Assembly: GCF_016859285.1 (NCBI RefSeq)
Contig: NC_053402.1
Coordinates: 6,872,031 to 6,936,030, forward strand
DNA: 64,000 bases
Direction: 5' to 3'
Source: Xiphias gladius
Taxonomy: Eukaryota > Chordata > Actinopteri > Istiophoriformes > Xiphiidae
The notes beneath the pieces are model-generated. The model was not told where the DNA came from. It ran no database searches and saw only the letters and a program-made list of their open reading frames with translations. Shown in pieces: positions 36,060 to 58,225 of the stretch. Within the stretch, counting starts at the first letter, position 1, and every line of letters starts with the position of its first letter. Position numbers and translations under genes: made by a program.

Positions 36060-36244
36060 GACCAACGTTTGATTGGACAAAATTGTCGTTATCACGCTCC
36101 CTACAGGACAACGTATGTAATCTCTGAACTGTGCACCGGAAACCACTTCGTTCAGCTTTTCACATACGCGTGTAGCAACTGATATCATTTCTCTTCACTA
36201 GTTTGTAGTTTTCATTTTGGCATAGTTTTTCCGTCAGTTAAAAA
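36060..36244 (+). promoter_or_regulatory. Probable kri1 promoter and 5' UTR
   Basis: The 180 bp before the kri1 start hold a CCAAT-type box (TTGATTGGACA at 36069-36079), a locally higher CpG content than the AT-rich flank, and no TATA box. A housekeeping promoter is expected for a ribosome-biogenesis gene. The start site is not visible. Confidence 0.4.
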
Positions 36245-47299
<11,055 letters not shown>

Positions 47300-47391
47300 T
47301 AACAGCTTGCACTGAGCCACTATCTTAGTACAATCCATTGATTTTTATGGTCTAAGAATTAAATTGAATCATGTTAACATTTTTAGATTTC

Positions 47392-47397
47392 AATAAA
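47392..47397 (+). promoter_or_regulatory. Poly(A) signal AATAAA, kri1
   Basis: Canonical hexamer 93 bp after the kri1 stop codon. A second AATAAA lies near 47538. Either gives a short 3' UTR. Confidence 0.6.
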
Positions 47398-48044
47398 CAA
47401 AACAAAAAATTTCCTGTAGTGTTTGCAATTGAGTATGCAATTAGCTTCTCACCAAAAGCCCACAAATTATAGGGCCAGTAGGGAGTTGAACCCTTTTGCT
47501 GCATTCATATGATGTACATTTATATTTCACAAACTGTAATAAACATGCCATTAAACTTTAATCTCTTTGCGTTTTTAGACATGGTATCTGACTACATTTA
47601 TTGGTAATGTAAAAAGATGCTTAATGCTTGTCAAGACAATGTTAAATCTCTAATCACTTTCCTTCTACAGAGTAATTCCTAATTTAACCCATATCTCTAA
47701 TCATGCTGGCCATCCTGTGTGCTTCCACGGCTGATTCAAGCAAATGTTTGAGCCATAGTTAAACTGTGAGTATATTCTTGGAAGCAGGTGGATGAAAGCA
47801 ATAAAATAAGTACATGCATTTTTCCCATCTCACCCTAATAGCTAATTAAAAAATGTACGAAACAAGTGGAATGTCAAAACCAAATAGAGACTGAATGTGG
47901 ATGAAAAATAGTAAGAAAGGGCGACAACTAATGAGAAAAGAAGGGCTATTATAGGTTTTATTTACTCCAGGAAAACAGGGACACTGTACACGTATTGGTA
48001 TTTTTTGAGTATGGTATGGTAGTCGTACGGCATCAGCTGTCTCC

Positions 48045-48120
48045 TCTACAGTAGGTGGCGGTATGTCACTAGAGGAAAGTGGAAATCCGCCAATGACCAA
48101 AGAAGAAGAAAAGAAGCGGC
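48045..48120 (+). repeat. Short GGTGGCGGTA / CCGCCAATGA hairpin element
   Basis: CAGTAGGTGGCGGTATG followed 25-30 bp later by AATCCGCCAATGACCAAAG and an AAGAAGAAG run. GGCGG and CCGCC can pair. I recognise the pattern (GTGGCGGTA...CCGCCAATAA...GAAGAAGAAG) from many fish gene-edge sequences. Here it coincides with the likely first exon of spc24. Confidence 0.5.
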
Positions 48121-48162
48121 GCGCTCAGGAGCTGAGTTTTGAACACGCAAAGAACCAGTTTG
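48063..48162 (+). other. spc24: Probable spc24 5' exon (UTR or in-frame N-terminal extension)
   Basis: An open frame of 33 codons plus one base, starting ATGTCACTAGAGG and ending at a donor G|GTATGC. It joins in frame to the exon starting 48817. If translated, it would add 39 mostly charged residues before the usual Met. It overlaps a dispersed hairpin repeat, so 5' UTR use is the simpler reading. Confidence 0.4.
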
Positions 48163-48833
48163 GTATGCAGTTTAATTTTACCAACAACTTGCTTATTTCT
48201 CCCACAAACATTGTTCTTTCTAGTTAGATATAGAGTGGATAATATTATTGTAACTAGTAGTGTGCGGCAGGGACATTTCGATCATACTTTAGCTAGCCAC
48301 GTAACTAACGTTTCGACTGCACAGTTAATGTTGTAAACAAGTTAAACAAAACACCGAGGTTTTCATGCATTTTAGCAAACGTGTTACTTTTCCGTGTTAA
48401 GACTTAGGCGAGATTTAAATACTCATTATGTAGACTGGCTCATTTTTAGAATAATATATATGATATATAGTATAATACAGTATCAAGAAGTCAACACTTT
48501 AAACTACTTTTAAAATTAGTGCATTTTATACTCGAGTACGGTAAATAACAATGTGCTGTTTATGCACTTCCGAAAATCCCGAAAATGTTGCAGGACCTTA
48601 ACTTGTTATGGAGTATTATTACTCTGTATGGTACTGCCACTTTTTAATGGAGTAACTCATCTGAATATCTCTTCCACTACTGGGCAAGGAGGCACACTGT
48701 ATGTATGTTTGTTATTGTTGTTAATAATGTGAAGTTTAACGGGCATTGAAGTGATCTCACTCATTGCCCCACCATGGAAAAACGTGTAATAATTTCAGTT
48801 TAATCTCTTCTGTTAGCTGCCAGTGCCACCACA

Positions 48834-50757
48834 ATGGCTCAGGGTCATAAATTTCAAGACTTGGAGGAGATGGGGGAGGAAATATTGGCCTTCATCAACA
48901 GCAGTAAAACAGAGAAACTGAGACTAATTAAAGATGATCATCAGGCCCTTTTTGACCTTCACATAGAAACGAAAAAGATTGTGACACAGATTTTAAAAGG
49001 CAAGTAATCAGACATTTAATCATCTCTTGTTTTTTGTTAGCTGTCAGTGTTCTCCACTTTTCTGTTTTTGTGTATTCGTGTTGAAAAATATGTCTCATCT
49101 TCATTATATATAAGCTTGTGAGTTAGTTTTGTAAAGTGTCTAGTTGAAAGTCAGCAACAGTTAACTTGTTTACATTTAGTATACATCTACTGGACATTCC
49201 AACTTAGTGTTTCAGACCTGGATCCATTCCTCCTGATCTTCATCTCCAGATTTCTCTCTAATTCTTTACTCCTTTGTCATCTCACTATCATGTCCTTCCC
49301 CTGCAGATGAGGCTCAGATTGAGGAGAGTGTGGGCCAGAGGCTGCTGGACATGGAAGAGGAGAAAAAGCAAAGGGAGAGGGAGCTGGAGAGCCTGGAGGA
49401 GCAGCTGAGGCAGTGCATAGCAAAGAGCCAAATCACTGACTCAGAATTACAGTATCTTTTTATTTGTTTGTGTTTGCAATGAAAAGAGTCGGACCTTTTT
49501 AAGTTTGATTTATGAATCCCCTCCTGCTGCATTCACCCCTTTCTTTTTTAGCATCCTTGACCCTCCTCTAGTTTCCTGAAGGGAGAGTTAGAGAGTCTAA
49601 GAAACACTGAACACGAGCTTGAGACTCTTCAGAGCGAGGTGGATGAAGACACCACAGAGGTTATCCCTTCAGCAGTGTGAGAATCAGATATTCAGTAATG
49701 AAATTGCCGTAAATGCCTTCCATGACTTTTCTGGAAAGATCGACATTTTAGTAGAGATCTGATTCGTATTAATTATTGTTTTCTGCTGGTTTGGAAAAGT
49801 CACAAACAAAAAAGAAGTTGACTACTGTGACACGTTTATCTAGTGAATGGGATGTTTCGCATTTGATAATGCGACAGAAAATTAATTGGCATTTATTTTG
49901 ATAACTGATGAATGGTTTCAGTCATTCGTGGTTTCATATTTGCTGGTTTAAGCTTTTAAAATGTGAGGATTCACTTTTTTTGTCTGTTTCATATAATTGT
50001 AAACTGAGTATCTTTGTGTTTTGGACTGTTGGCCAGACAAAACAAGACATTTGAGGAATTCATCTCGGGCTCTGGCAACATTATAATGAGCATTTCTCAC
50101 CATTTTCTGAGATTTTATAGACAAAACGAATTAGCCAAGAAAATAATATATAGATTAATGGAAATTAAAAATAATCGTTAGTTGCAGCCCTAAAGCTGCT
50201 GCCATCAAATCAGTTCATCAGTGCATCCTTTGTTGAAACAAACGTGCATAGAGCACAAGGTTTTAAAAACTCCGACTTTGCTCTTTCACAGACAGAAGCT
50301 AATAAATAAGTAGGAAAGAAAAACTTAACACTTCTCAGTTTGAAAAACATCCCACAGTTTACTTTGCATCCTGCTCTCTGTTTCCATCAGCTGTTTTTAG
50401 GACTTGAAAGTAGTGTGATGTATTTTCAGATATATTTTTTTAAATTTTCCCTCTACAGGTATGTGGCTCAGGTGTACTACATAATAACCAAGATCAAGTG
50501 GGAGTATGATACACCACCCAACATCTTAAAAGGAGGTACAGGTTTTGCTTTTTGTAGTTATTTTTGAGTATACAGTATCTTATGTGTTGTGTCAGTGACT
50601 GTGCCAGATAATATGGCTTCACTTTGTCAGTTTGTTTTCTCTTCTTGCAGTGCACTATGGTGCAGACCTGGCAACTCCCATCAACATTGACACCTCAATG
50701 CGATCTCGGAGTGACATAAGCGACCAGCTGTGGGGCTTTGTCAGCACTGACTGGTAG
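48834..50757 (+). CDS. spc24: Spc24, kinetochore NDC80 complex subunit
   Basis: Pairs with Spc25 in the NDC80 complex, which links centromeres to spindle microtubules. Exons: 48834-48999, 49307-49451, 49572-49676, 50459-50535, 50651-50757; 199 residues against 197 in human. The N-terminal two thirds is a charged, leucine-rich coiled coil. The C-terminal globular (RWD-like) part has VDEDTTEVIPSAVYVAQVYY and ends DQLWGFVSTDW, as in human Spc24. Intron 1 needs a GC donor and intron 2 looks U12-type. The exon carrying the start has an acceptor at 48816, so a 5' exon exists, probably ending 48162. That exon could extend the frame upstream to 48063, but the length match favours ATG 48834 (A at -3, G at +4). 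ATTAAA at 50862-50867 is a likely polyadenylation signal. Confidence 0.95.
49850..50195 (+). repeat. 'AATTAATTG / GTTGCAG' dispersed repeat, copy 4 (spc24 intron 3)
   Basis: CGACAGAAAATTAATTGGC at the left, CTCACCATTTTCTGAGATTT within, and AATAATCGTTAGTTGCAGCC at the right. It matches copies 1-3 in order and orientation. Confidence 0.7.
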
Positions 50758-51369
50758 ATGAAGGATGGTGGTGTAGTCAGAAATGTTGTGTACATTATAT
50801 ATTTGTTTGTCTGTTTGTTTTTTTTTCTTATGTTCTATATAACAGTTGCATTGTTTCAAAAATTAAACATTCCAGACCACTGGTTAAGTAGTTATTCTCT
50901 AATGTATTTCAGCATCATGGATTCATCAGAGCATTTTGTAGTGTCAAACAAGTGGCACGTTGGTCACTAGATGTCCCTCCAGAGCTATTTAGTGCTGAAG
51001 CATGTTGTAAATGGCTTCATGGTTTCCTTTGAACAACACTTGAGACATTGCAGATAAACTGACTCCCCTATCCATCTTTTTCTTGTATCAGCTTCATACT
51101 TGTGTCAGTTGATGCCAAGACAGCCATCTCCATGACAACTGAACAAAGTGTTTGCTGAAGAAGGCAATGAGATGCTTTTGAAAGCTATCATAAGCTAAAG
51201 TGTTCTTCCATTAATCACCAGTTGTGTACCAAATGTGTTCTCATTAATGGATTATAAACAGGTTGTTTTTTAACACTATTAATTATATAAATGTGGATAT
51301 CTTTATAATATTTTTGTACAGTTGAACCTTTGCACTCATACTACTAGAGGCAGAAGAAGAAGCTGAATA

Positions 51370-51900
51370 TTCTTTACTTTTAGCTAACAAGCTCAACTAT
51401 TTATCCATTAGTTTTAGCTGACTATTTAAAAGTGTTTTTTTTTTCATATTTTTTTCCAACCATTTCTAATGTTTATCTATTACTTTTAGCTAAATATTTC
51501 AGCAGTATATCAATTACTTTTAGTTAATTATTTCAACTCTTTAACCATACAATTAGATAATCATTAATCATTATTTTAACAAATATTCACCCTTACTTAT
51601 TACTTTCTGTTCCAATAGTTTCTTCATTACTTTTAGCTAACCTTTCAACTTCTCTGCTTGGATGCTAACTAGTTTGCACTGACAATCACAACATGTGTTG
51701 ATAGCTGACTCAGATTGATGGGCAGCATACTGGTTATTGTAAATTAACTTAACATCAACATCGTACCAATTTTTAATCCTGTTTTGCTTGTTTATTTTTT
51801 GACCCTAACATAAATATATGGATATATATTTATTAATCAAATCACAATTGCATACAATCACAATAATTTAGTAGTATAGTTAATTAGTTGAGCTTTCCAT
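51370..51900 (+). repeat. 34-bp minisatellite element, locus C
   Basis: Units with TTTAGCTAAC, TATTTCAAC and TTATCCATTA-type segments from 51376 to 51645. The shared tail follows: AACTTCTCTGCTTGGATGCT, ATGTGTTGATAGCTGACTC, ATGGATATATATTTATTAA and AGCTTTCC. It closely parallels locus A. Confidence 0.7.
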
Positions 51901-53415
51901 GTACCATCAGCATCACTAAACCACTGGTGTAGACCATGCAAGCTTGGTTCACATTGGCAGAGGAGATGAAGGGGAGGACATTTTTACTGTTTTGAAAAAT
52001 AATATTGTGGATCACAGGTTAACACTCTGTGTTAACTCTAATTTTGTTGTTTGGCATTATTTTCTGTTACTGATGTATTTAGAAATCAACTTTTACTAGT
52101 GCATTACTGCCATAGGCATCTGTTAGCTTTACCATATGAAACATTACATTTATCTCTGTAATTTGGTCAAATTCAGACATGATGGTGAATTAGAAAAAAA
52201 AAAAAAGAAAGTGGCATAATGATATATCAGTAATGAGGACAAAGATGCTAAAATTTAAACGTATTTCCAGGTGCCATTGATAGTGCCTACATACGGTTTC
52301 TGCATTGCAATGCATATCTGTTGGTAATTTAGCCACAGGCCTGCTCTACTGAGAGCAGAAACTTTCTCCTTTGAAGAGGAGCCACGATTGCGTACCACTG
52401 CAGCACAGCAGTGGTGGGAAGACTTATACTCATATATAATATAACTTGTAAGAACCACACACTCATATGTGGTTTCCTTGCAATAAACAAAGCGTTAAGT
52501 AGATAGGTTTGTTTCTGCGACTTCATCTATTCCTCAGCATAAAGTGGTTTAACAGGTGATTTACATGGAGGTGGGTGTTAATTAAGATCGAGCTCCTATC
52601 TGTCCTTATCACTCCTTGAGTAGGAAACAGTTTTCAGTTTTGACGTTTAAATGTTAGTACTGAACATAATGATTTGAGTGTTACTTCACTATCACTTGGA
52701 TTGTTCTAGGTTCACTGTTAATGCTTAATTTGGTATCAACTTATGTACTTTTAATACTAACATCGATTAACTTAGAACTGGTAACTTGTGGTATTACTTA
52801 TGATAGGGTCTAGTAAGTGTTGGTGTTGCATTTAATTCAATACATCACCCTTAACTAAAGTGTTAAATCAAGACCTCTGTGACAGTGTCCAGAAAAACAT
52901 CTCCACAAGAATACAGTTTATTTCAGGGTCACTGTACTGCATTTGATTTTCAGTGGTTTCTGTTTTTTGGTTACACATTATTTATTTACATAGTGCATAT
53001 ACATTAAAGAGCCTGAATGCATTAGTTTGAAGAATAAAAAGACATTCATTTTTTAATATGTAACCAAAAAAGATTAATAAGTTACTATTTGTAAGGATTA
53101 AAATTTATTAAACTTTTTGTCTCAATATGTGGAAAATATGTGACATATTCAAAGTGTTGATAAAGTTTTTAATTTAATTTCCATTATTTAGATTTCTTTT
53201 TGCAGTTTATACTGTGCTCTATGTAGAACCACAATGGCGAGTGCTTTGTTTATACTCAAATTTTGTTGGGTAGCAAGAAACAGGAAGGTTGATGACTGGT
53301 GAAAGGTGAGATTTAGAGACATTACCCATTTAAACTTCTGACAGAAAACTGCATTGGATGATTGATTTTTCAGTGTAAAGAATATACAAACCTCTAAGTA
53401 AACATCATTCACATG
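51901..53415. other. Spacer between spc24 and s1pr5
   Basis: No gene, RNA or named repeat is seen. The two genes converge here. Confidence 0.5.
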
Positions 53416-53421
53416 TTTATT
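53416..53421 (-). promoter_or_regulatory. Possible poly(A) signal for s1pr5
   Basis: TTTATT on the + strand reads AATAAA on the s1pr5 strand, about 1.2 kb past its stop codon. It would define a long 3' UTR that includes the GC-richer patch near 53895-54050. Other weaker signals cannot be excluded. Confidence 0.35.
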
Positions 53422-54614
53422 CAGTGCATTTTTAAAACTGACATAACTTAAATGAGGTTTTTACAATACAAAATACAGAACAGAAAAGGTTATAGATATT
53501 TACAAAATGTACTAAAAAATCAGTTAATATATTTTTTCTCTTTACATTTATGTACAATATTAGAGTTAGGAAAGTGTCCATGTTTATGCCACTATTACAA
53601 CAATGAAATTTCCCAGTACTTTAAAGCCCAATCACTCTTTTGTCTGGGTTTTGACCGATTTCTTTCTGCTGGGACTGGGATTATATCTGTACTCTTTCAT
53701 GAGAAAAATAGATTAACATCATTTCATGGTAAGATGAAGTTTATCTCAACAAGAAAGCTCTGAAGACTCTTATTTTGTTCACAAGCTCTATCATATAACT
53801 GCAATATTCTAGTTTGTTAGGCCAAGAAGGCGTCAACAAACCTCCACTGTAAGCTTTTATAGTTTTAGCCATTCATCATGTACTGCTACATATGTTGAAG
53901 GGACCTCCAAAGCTGCAAACCACCCAGCACAACTCTCCATATGACGTCTTCAGTGCGTCGCCAGGCCACTGAACCTCTGATGTCGGTAGAGGGGACCTCT
54001 ACCCGGCATTGCTGCTGACCAAAACTCACATGGCAGAAATTACATGGTTTTGGCAGCAGAGTTTGGGTGTGTATGCTCTGTGTAACAACATATCATTATA
54101 TGCTACACAGGGAGAGGAGATAAGGATAAATCTCATGCTTTGGCTTTTGGTCTAGTGTTGCAGATGTACAGCATAATTGGCTGTATTTATGTGAAACGTC
54201 TGCACACAGTCTAGAATGAAATGACATTTTACCAGAAGGAATATCCTCTGACAAATACTGACCCTGTTTAGTCTAACAGACAAATATAATGCTTGTTTTT
54301 CACAAGAAACTTCTACTGTTACTATTAAAGCATGGAGATACATTTTTTACAGGATCACATTATTATACAAATATGCACAGAAAATTAAAAAAGTTAATGT
54401 CTTTCTCCCAATTTGGACATTTATCACATGCATTGAACTTATGCTGCTCATGAAGTGAATAATACCGAAACCGTGGCAGAGCGCAACATAAAACTTGAGC
54501 TCTTCTCACATCTCCTCGACTTTAGTACATATGCAGCTCATTTTAAAGAGAAGCACCCTGGTCCAGTTCCAGTCTGAATTCTTGTGCTCAGGTCAAAGTC
54601 AAAAAGAGCCACTG

Positions 54615-55820
54615 TCATGTCTTACACAACCTGGGGTAAATGGCTTTGATAGTAGATGGTGTAAAGTTACCGGAGGACACTGTTGTCTCCAGTCCCTCCG
54701 GTCTGTGAGTGGCTGCATCAGTCTTGCTGGTGCTGCACTCCAGGAAGGGTATCCCAATCTTCTTCACTTGTCCGTCTTTTGTTAAGAGGCAGGGTCGGCA
54801 GAGCAACCTGAGGATGGCCCTCCTCATGTCCTTGCTGGTCAGGGTGTAGATGATAGGGTTAAGAAGGGAGTTGAACATAGCAATGCCCAGGAAATAATCT
54901 GCCTTAAAGAGCACATCACAGCTTTTGGCAGGACAGCAGAAGTCCAGCAGCAGGAAGATGAAGAGGGGCAGCCAACAGGCGATGAAAACTCCCAGGACTA
55001 TGGTGACTGTCTTCAGCAGGGCCATGTACTTCTGGGACTTTCGGTAAAGGCCTTTGCGCTGCGGAACTGAGGCAAGGCGCTGAGTGTTGGACTTGACAAT
55101 ACGGAAGATGCGGACATACAGCACCACAATGGACATGAGGATGGCACTGAAGATGGTGATGCAGAAGAGTATGTAACTCTTGGCGTATAGTGGCAGGACT
55201 GTGGAGCACTGGTCCAGCTGTCCCATACAGTTCCAGCCTAGGACAGGCAGGACCCCCAGGAACACAGACAACACCCAGCTCGCCCCAATCAGAGCAAACA
55301 TCCGCCCCTGTTTGTCCCCCTGGTACGGCTTCATCCTGATCATGGTGACATGTCGCTCTATGGCAATGGCCAGCAGACTGATGACAGAGGCGGCCAGCAT
55401 GATGAACACGCCCCCTTCCCTCAGGAACCACAGGACTGGGGTCATGTTTAGTGTGTTGGCACCTGATGTTATGAGGTTTACCATGTAGGTGAAACCTGCG
55501 AGCAGGTCAGAGAGAGTCAAGTTGCCCAGTAAATAGTACATGGGCAGATGGAATTTCTTGTTCTTCCAGATGGCCAGCAGCACCACAGCATTTTCTACAA
55601 CTATAAGCAAGCAAACCAGCAGAAAAGCTATGGCCTCTGGTTTCAGTCCTTCCTTGTACTTGTTCTCGTTCAGTTTGCCTGTGTAGTTGTAGTGCTCTAA
55701 GATGACTGCATTGCTCTGGTACTCACGAAACATCCTCATCAGGTTTCCTGTCGAGGGGGACATGGGGATTGTAGATGGGGCTACAGCAGCATAGGCAGCA
55801 TGGAAAGACTCTGTGACCAT
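54615..55820 (-). CDS. s1pr5: Sphingosine 1-phosphate receptor 5
   Basis: Seven-helix plasma-membrane receptor for sphingosine 1-phosphate, Gi/G12-coupled in mammals. A single coding exon of 401 residues. The N-terminus has the HYNYTGKL N-glycosylation site, and helices follow from about residue 60. Ligand-contact Arg-Glu (WFLREGGVF) before helix 3, ERH at the DRY position, the WNC and CSTVLPLYAKSYILF loop, CWLP in helix 6, and NSLLNPIIYTL (NPxxY) in helix 7 are all present. REGGVF, the CPAKSC loop and FLGIAMFNSLLNPIIYTLT fit S1PR5 better than S1PR1 or S1PR2. In human, S1PR5 lies near KRI1, supporting the call. The start was placed at 55820 because its ATG context (A at -3, G at +4) is strong. 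Inner Mets are possible starts. A 3' splice site at 56085 marks an upstream untranslated exon. Confidence 0.93.
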   Translation of the reverse strand: MVTESFHAAYAAVAPSTIPMSPSTGNLMRMFREYQSNAVILEHYNYTGKLNENKYKEGLKPEAIAFLLVCLLIVVENAVVLLAIWKNKKFHLPMYYLLGNLTLSDLLAGFTYMVNLITSGANTLNMTPVLWFLREGGVFIMLAASVISLLAIAIERHVTMIRMKPYQGDKQGRMFALIGASWVLSVFLGVLPVLGWNCMGQLDQCSTVLPLYAKSYILFCITIFSAILMSIVVLYVRIFRIVKSNTQRLASVPQRKGLYRKSQKYMALLKTVTIVLGVFIACWLPLFIFLLLDFCCPAKSCDVLFKADYFLGIAMFNSLLNPIIYTLTSKDMRRAILRLLCRPCLLTKDGQVKKIGIPFLECSTSKTDAATHRPEGLETTVSSGNFTPSTIKAIYPRLCKT

Positions 55821-56085
55821 TTTTGTTATTCCCCACAGGTAGGTGCTTTTTTCTTTTCTTCTTTTCGTGTATTTGAAATAAGTTTTCACATAGTCCTCTG
55901 GTTGTGCATTCTTTCTTTCTTTTGTATTGAAAGCTTAAAAACAGAGAAGCAGACAGCAGTTGTAGAGGAAAAAGTGTTCCTTTTGAAGTTATCAGATTGG
56001 ATTTCCTGTGGTTTGAGAATTTTCCTCCAAAAAAATCACATTTTTCAATGCTTGGGTTGTGCACTAGGAGGCGGCGATAGCCAGC
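55821..56085 (-). other. s1pr5: s1pr5 5' UTR, second exon part, with uORFs
   Basis: On the minus strand CTTTTCCTCTTGTCTCATACAG ends at 56086 as a strong acceptor, so the transcript exon starts at 56085. It contains ATG-TGA start-stop pairs at 56041-56036 and 55891-55886, and a 7-codon uORF starting at 55919 that ends on the same TGA. The first exon and promoter are further upstream and were not located. Confidence 0.55.
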
Positions 56086-57769
56086 CTGTATGAGACAAGA
56101 GGAAAAGAATATCAGTATTCGTGACAAGAAATAAACACGACAATTAACGTCAGGAAATAAAGAATTACATCAATTTACAGACCCTCTCCAATATCCAGAA
56201 TGCATAGTAATAATTAACACATAATAGCGATCTTATCATTATGAATAATGGAGGGGGGGTCTCTAATACAGGGAATGACCACTTGCAGTAATTACTTTTT
56301 TTTTTACAGGGAAAAAATGTATAAACTTGAATGAGAGTAAAATGACAAACACAAAACAAAGCCAAAGTTTTAAATGAACATTTTACTTAATCTATTGACC
56401 TTAGGTGCTGTGTTTTCTGGCCACTCAAGTTTTAACCCCCCCCCCCTTTTTTTTTTAGAGTATTAAACGTATGGGACACGAAAACAAAACCTCATTCGCA
56501 GCTTTTATGTGTAATATATGCGTAAATACGTATTAAGTATCCAAACCGGCAAATCTAATTGCAGATAATTAGACTGAATTTACTGATTAGTTTCTTCACA
56601 TACATATCCAGTTATAATTGACATACATACAGTAAATGGTACAGTAAATCCATATACAGTATAACGTCAGAATTATCCATATTATAGAGATTCTACAGGG
56701 GTTAAAATGACCACTTGCACACAGTAAAACCGCTATAAATGTATCACCGAGCAACACAGACACTCTTCAGGACCCACATCATAGGGCCAACACGTTAAAA
56801 TCAGTCCTTTAAAAACTTTATCACACACCTGTAGAAACGTGTAAGTATCCAGTGAGCTTAGTTAGCAGCAGAAGTGATGCCACGGCCAGAGGAGAGGACG
56901 CAGGTTTGTCGATCAGCGCTCACCACAGCAAAATGAGAGTGTGATGTGGGAATAGAGTAGGGCAGGACTCAACATGCAGAGGGGTTGGTCTATAATGTTT
57001 GTCCCCTTCGACGATTTTTCGCCCTCCTTCGCCTGACCCCCCCTTCCTAGATTTGGCTTCAAGAAGAATTGGAGCTTGATGACTCATTATATGTTTTAGT
57101 TTGTCACCAAGGAAGAAAGTGAGATTTCCACCTTATCAGTTTGCCCTCAGGTAGGCTACGTAGTACTATGAAATGGTGCCAAGTGCATTTTCCCTCTTAG
57201 ACCGTTTGTATTCAGGTTTGCTTTGAAGGCTGATAATAGCAGTAGATCTTTGCAGCTCTATGTTGCTCTGCAGGTTTGTCAGATCTGTGGAAATCTCTCT
57301 CTCTCACGCACAGTTAATTACAAAAACAAAAAAAAAACAAAAAAATCACTTTTTTGGTAGGTGTGCCATTCCATAGTTTCTATGGAATGGCAAAAATCTA
57401 TTTTTTTTTTGAAGGTCCAATTTAGACATGTTTAAGATTAAAAATCCTCTGCTTAAAATAATAATTTGTACACAAGAAGTTCAATTACCTAAATAAAAAT
57501 AAATGAAATTTTATCTACTCTTTCTCCCTCATAGAAAAATCCCAAAACTATGACTATGCAAATATTGTTATTTCAAATGTTTAACAGATGTTTAACAAGA
57601 TGTTTAGATTGACTACAAAATTAGTTGTAATGTCAGAAAATCCTAATGTTACATTCAGGTGTTAAACTGAGATTTAATGTGATCACAGAGAAACGTTCCC
57701 TCTTCAGCACATGAAAACAGCCTTCTAGTGTCAAATAAACATCATTCTGCACAGTGAGATCACTGTTCA
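56086..57769. other. Upstream flank of s1pr5
   Basis: It should hold the non-coding first exon and promoter of s1pr5, but I cannot place them. A C-run/T-run junction lies near 56438-56457, and a perfect 12-bp hairpin at 57365-57391. Confidence 0.45.
57365..57391. repeat. Perfect 12-bp inverted repeat with 3-base loop
   Basis: GCCATTCCATAG, TTT, CTATGGAATGGC: all twelve pairs are perfect. Confidence 0.9.
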
Positions 57770-58225
57770 TGAGCATTATCTTAGACAATTTTCTTAATTA
57801 ATCGGTTAGTTGATCAACAGAAACCAGTTTGATTCTCAATTAATAATTTCTGTAAATTTGTTAAGCAAAAATCCAAAACATTTCCTGATTCCAGCTTTTT
57901 CTAATGCCAATTTGCTACTTTTCTCTTCCCAAGTTACCATCCAAATTTAGCACAAATTTCCTTCCTTTTCCTTTCTTCTCTGTATTTTTTTTATGTGCAG
58001 ATTGAAAATATGCATACACATAGCGATGGAGACACACTTTCTGTTTCAAATTACTGTAAATCTTTGGGTTCCGGGCTGTTAGTCAATACAATACAACATC
58101 AACCCGGGCTTAGGGAAATTGTGATGAGCATTTTTCACAATTTTTTGACACTTTGTAGACTAAACGATTAATCATTTAAGAGAAAATATTCTACATGTTA
58201 TTCAGTCCTGAAAAGAATCATTAGT
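57770..58225 (+). repeat. 'AATTAATTG / GTTGCAG' dispersed repeat, copy 5
   Basis: TTCTTAATTAATCGGTTAGT at the left, AAAACATTTCCTGATTCCAG and GATGAGCATTTTTCACAATT within, and AAACGATTAATCATTTAAGA at the right. It is the longest and most diverged copy. Confidence 0.6.

Noticed and set aside
55821-55889. Extending s1pr5 upstream to 55889
   Set aside because: The codon there is GTG, not ATG, and the extra residues have no counterpart in S1P receptors; ATG 55820 has a strong context.
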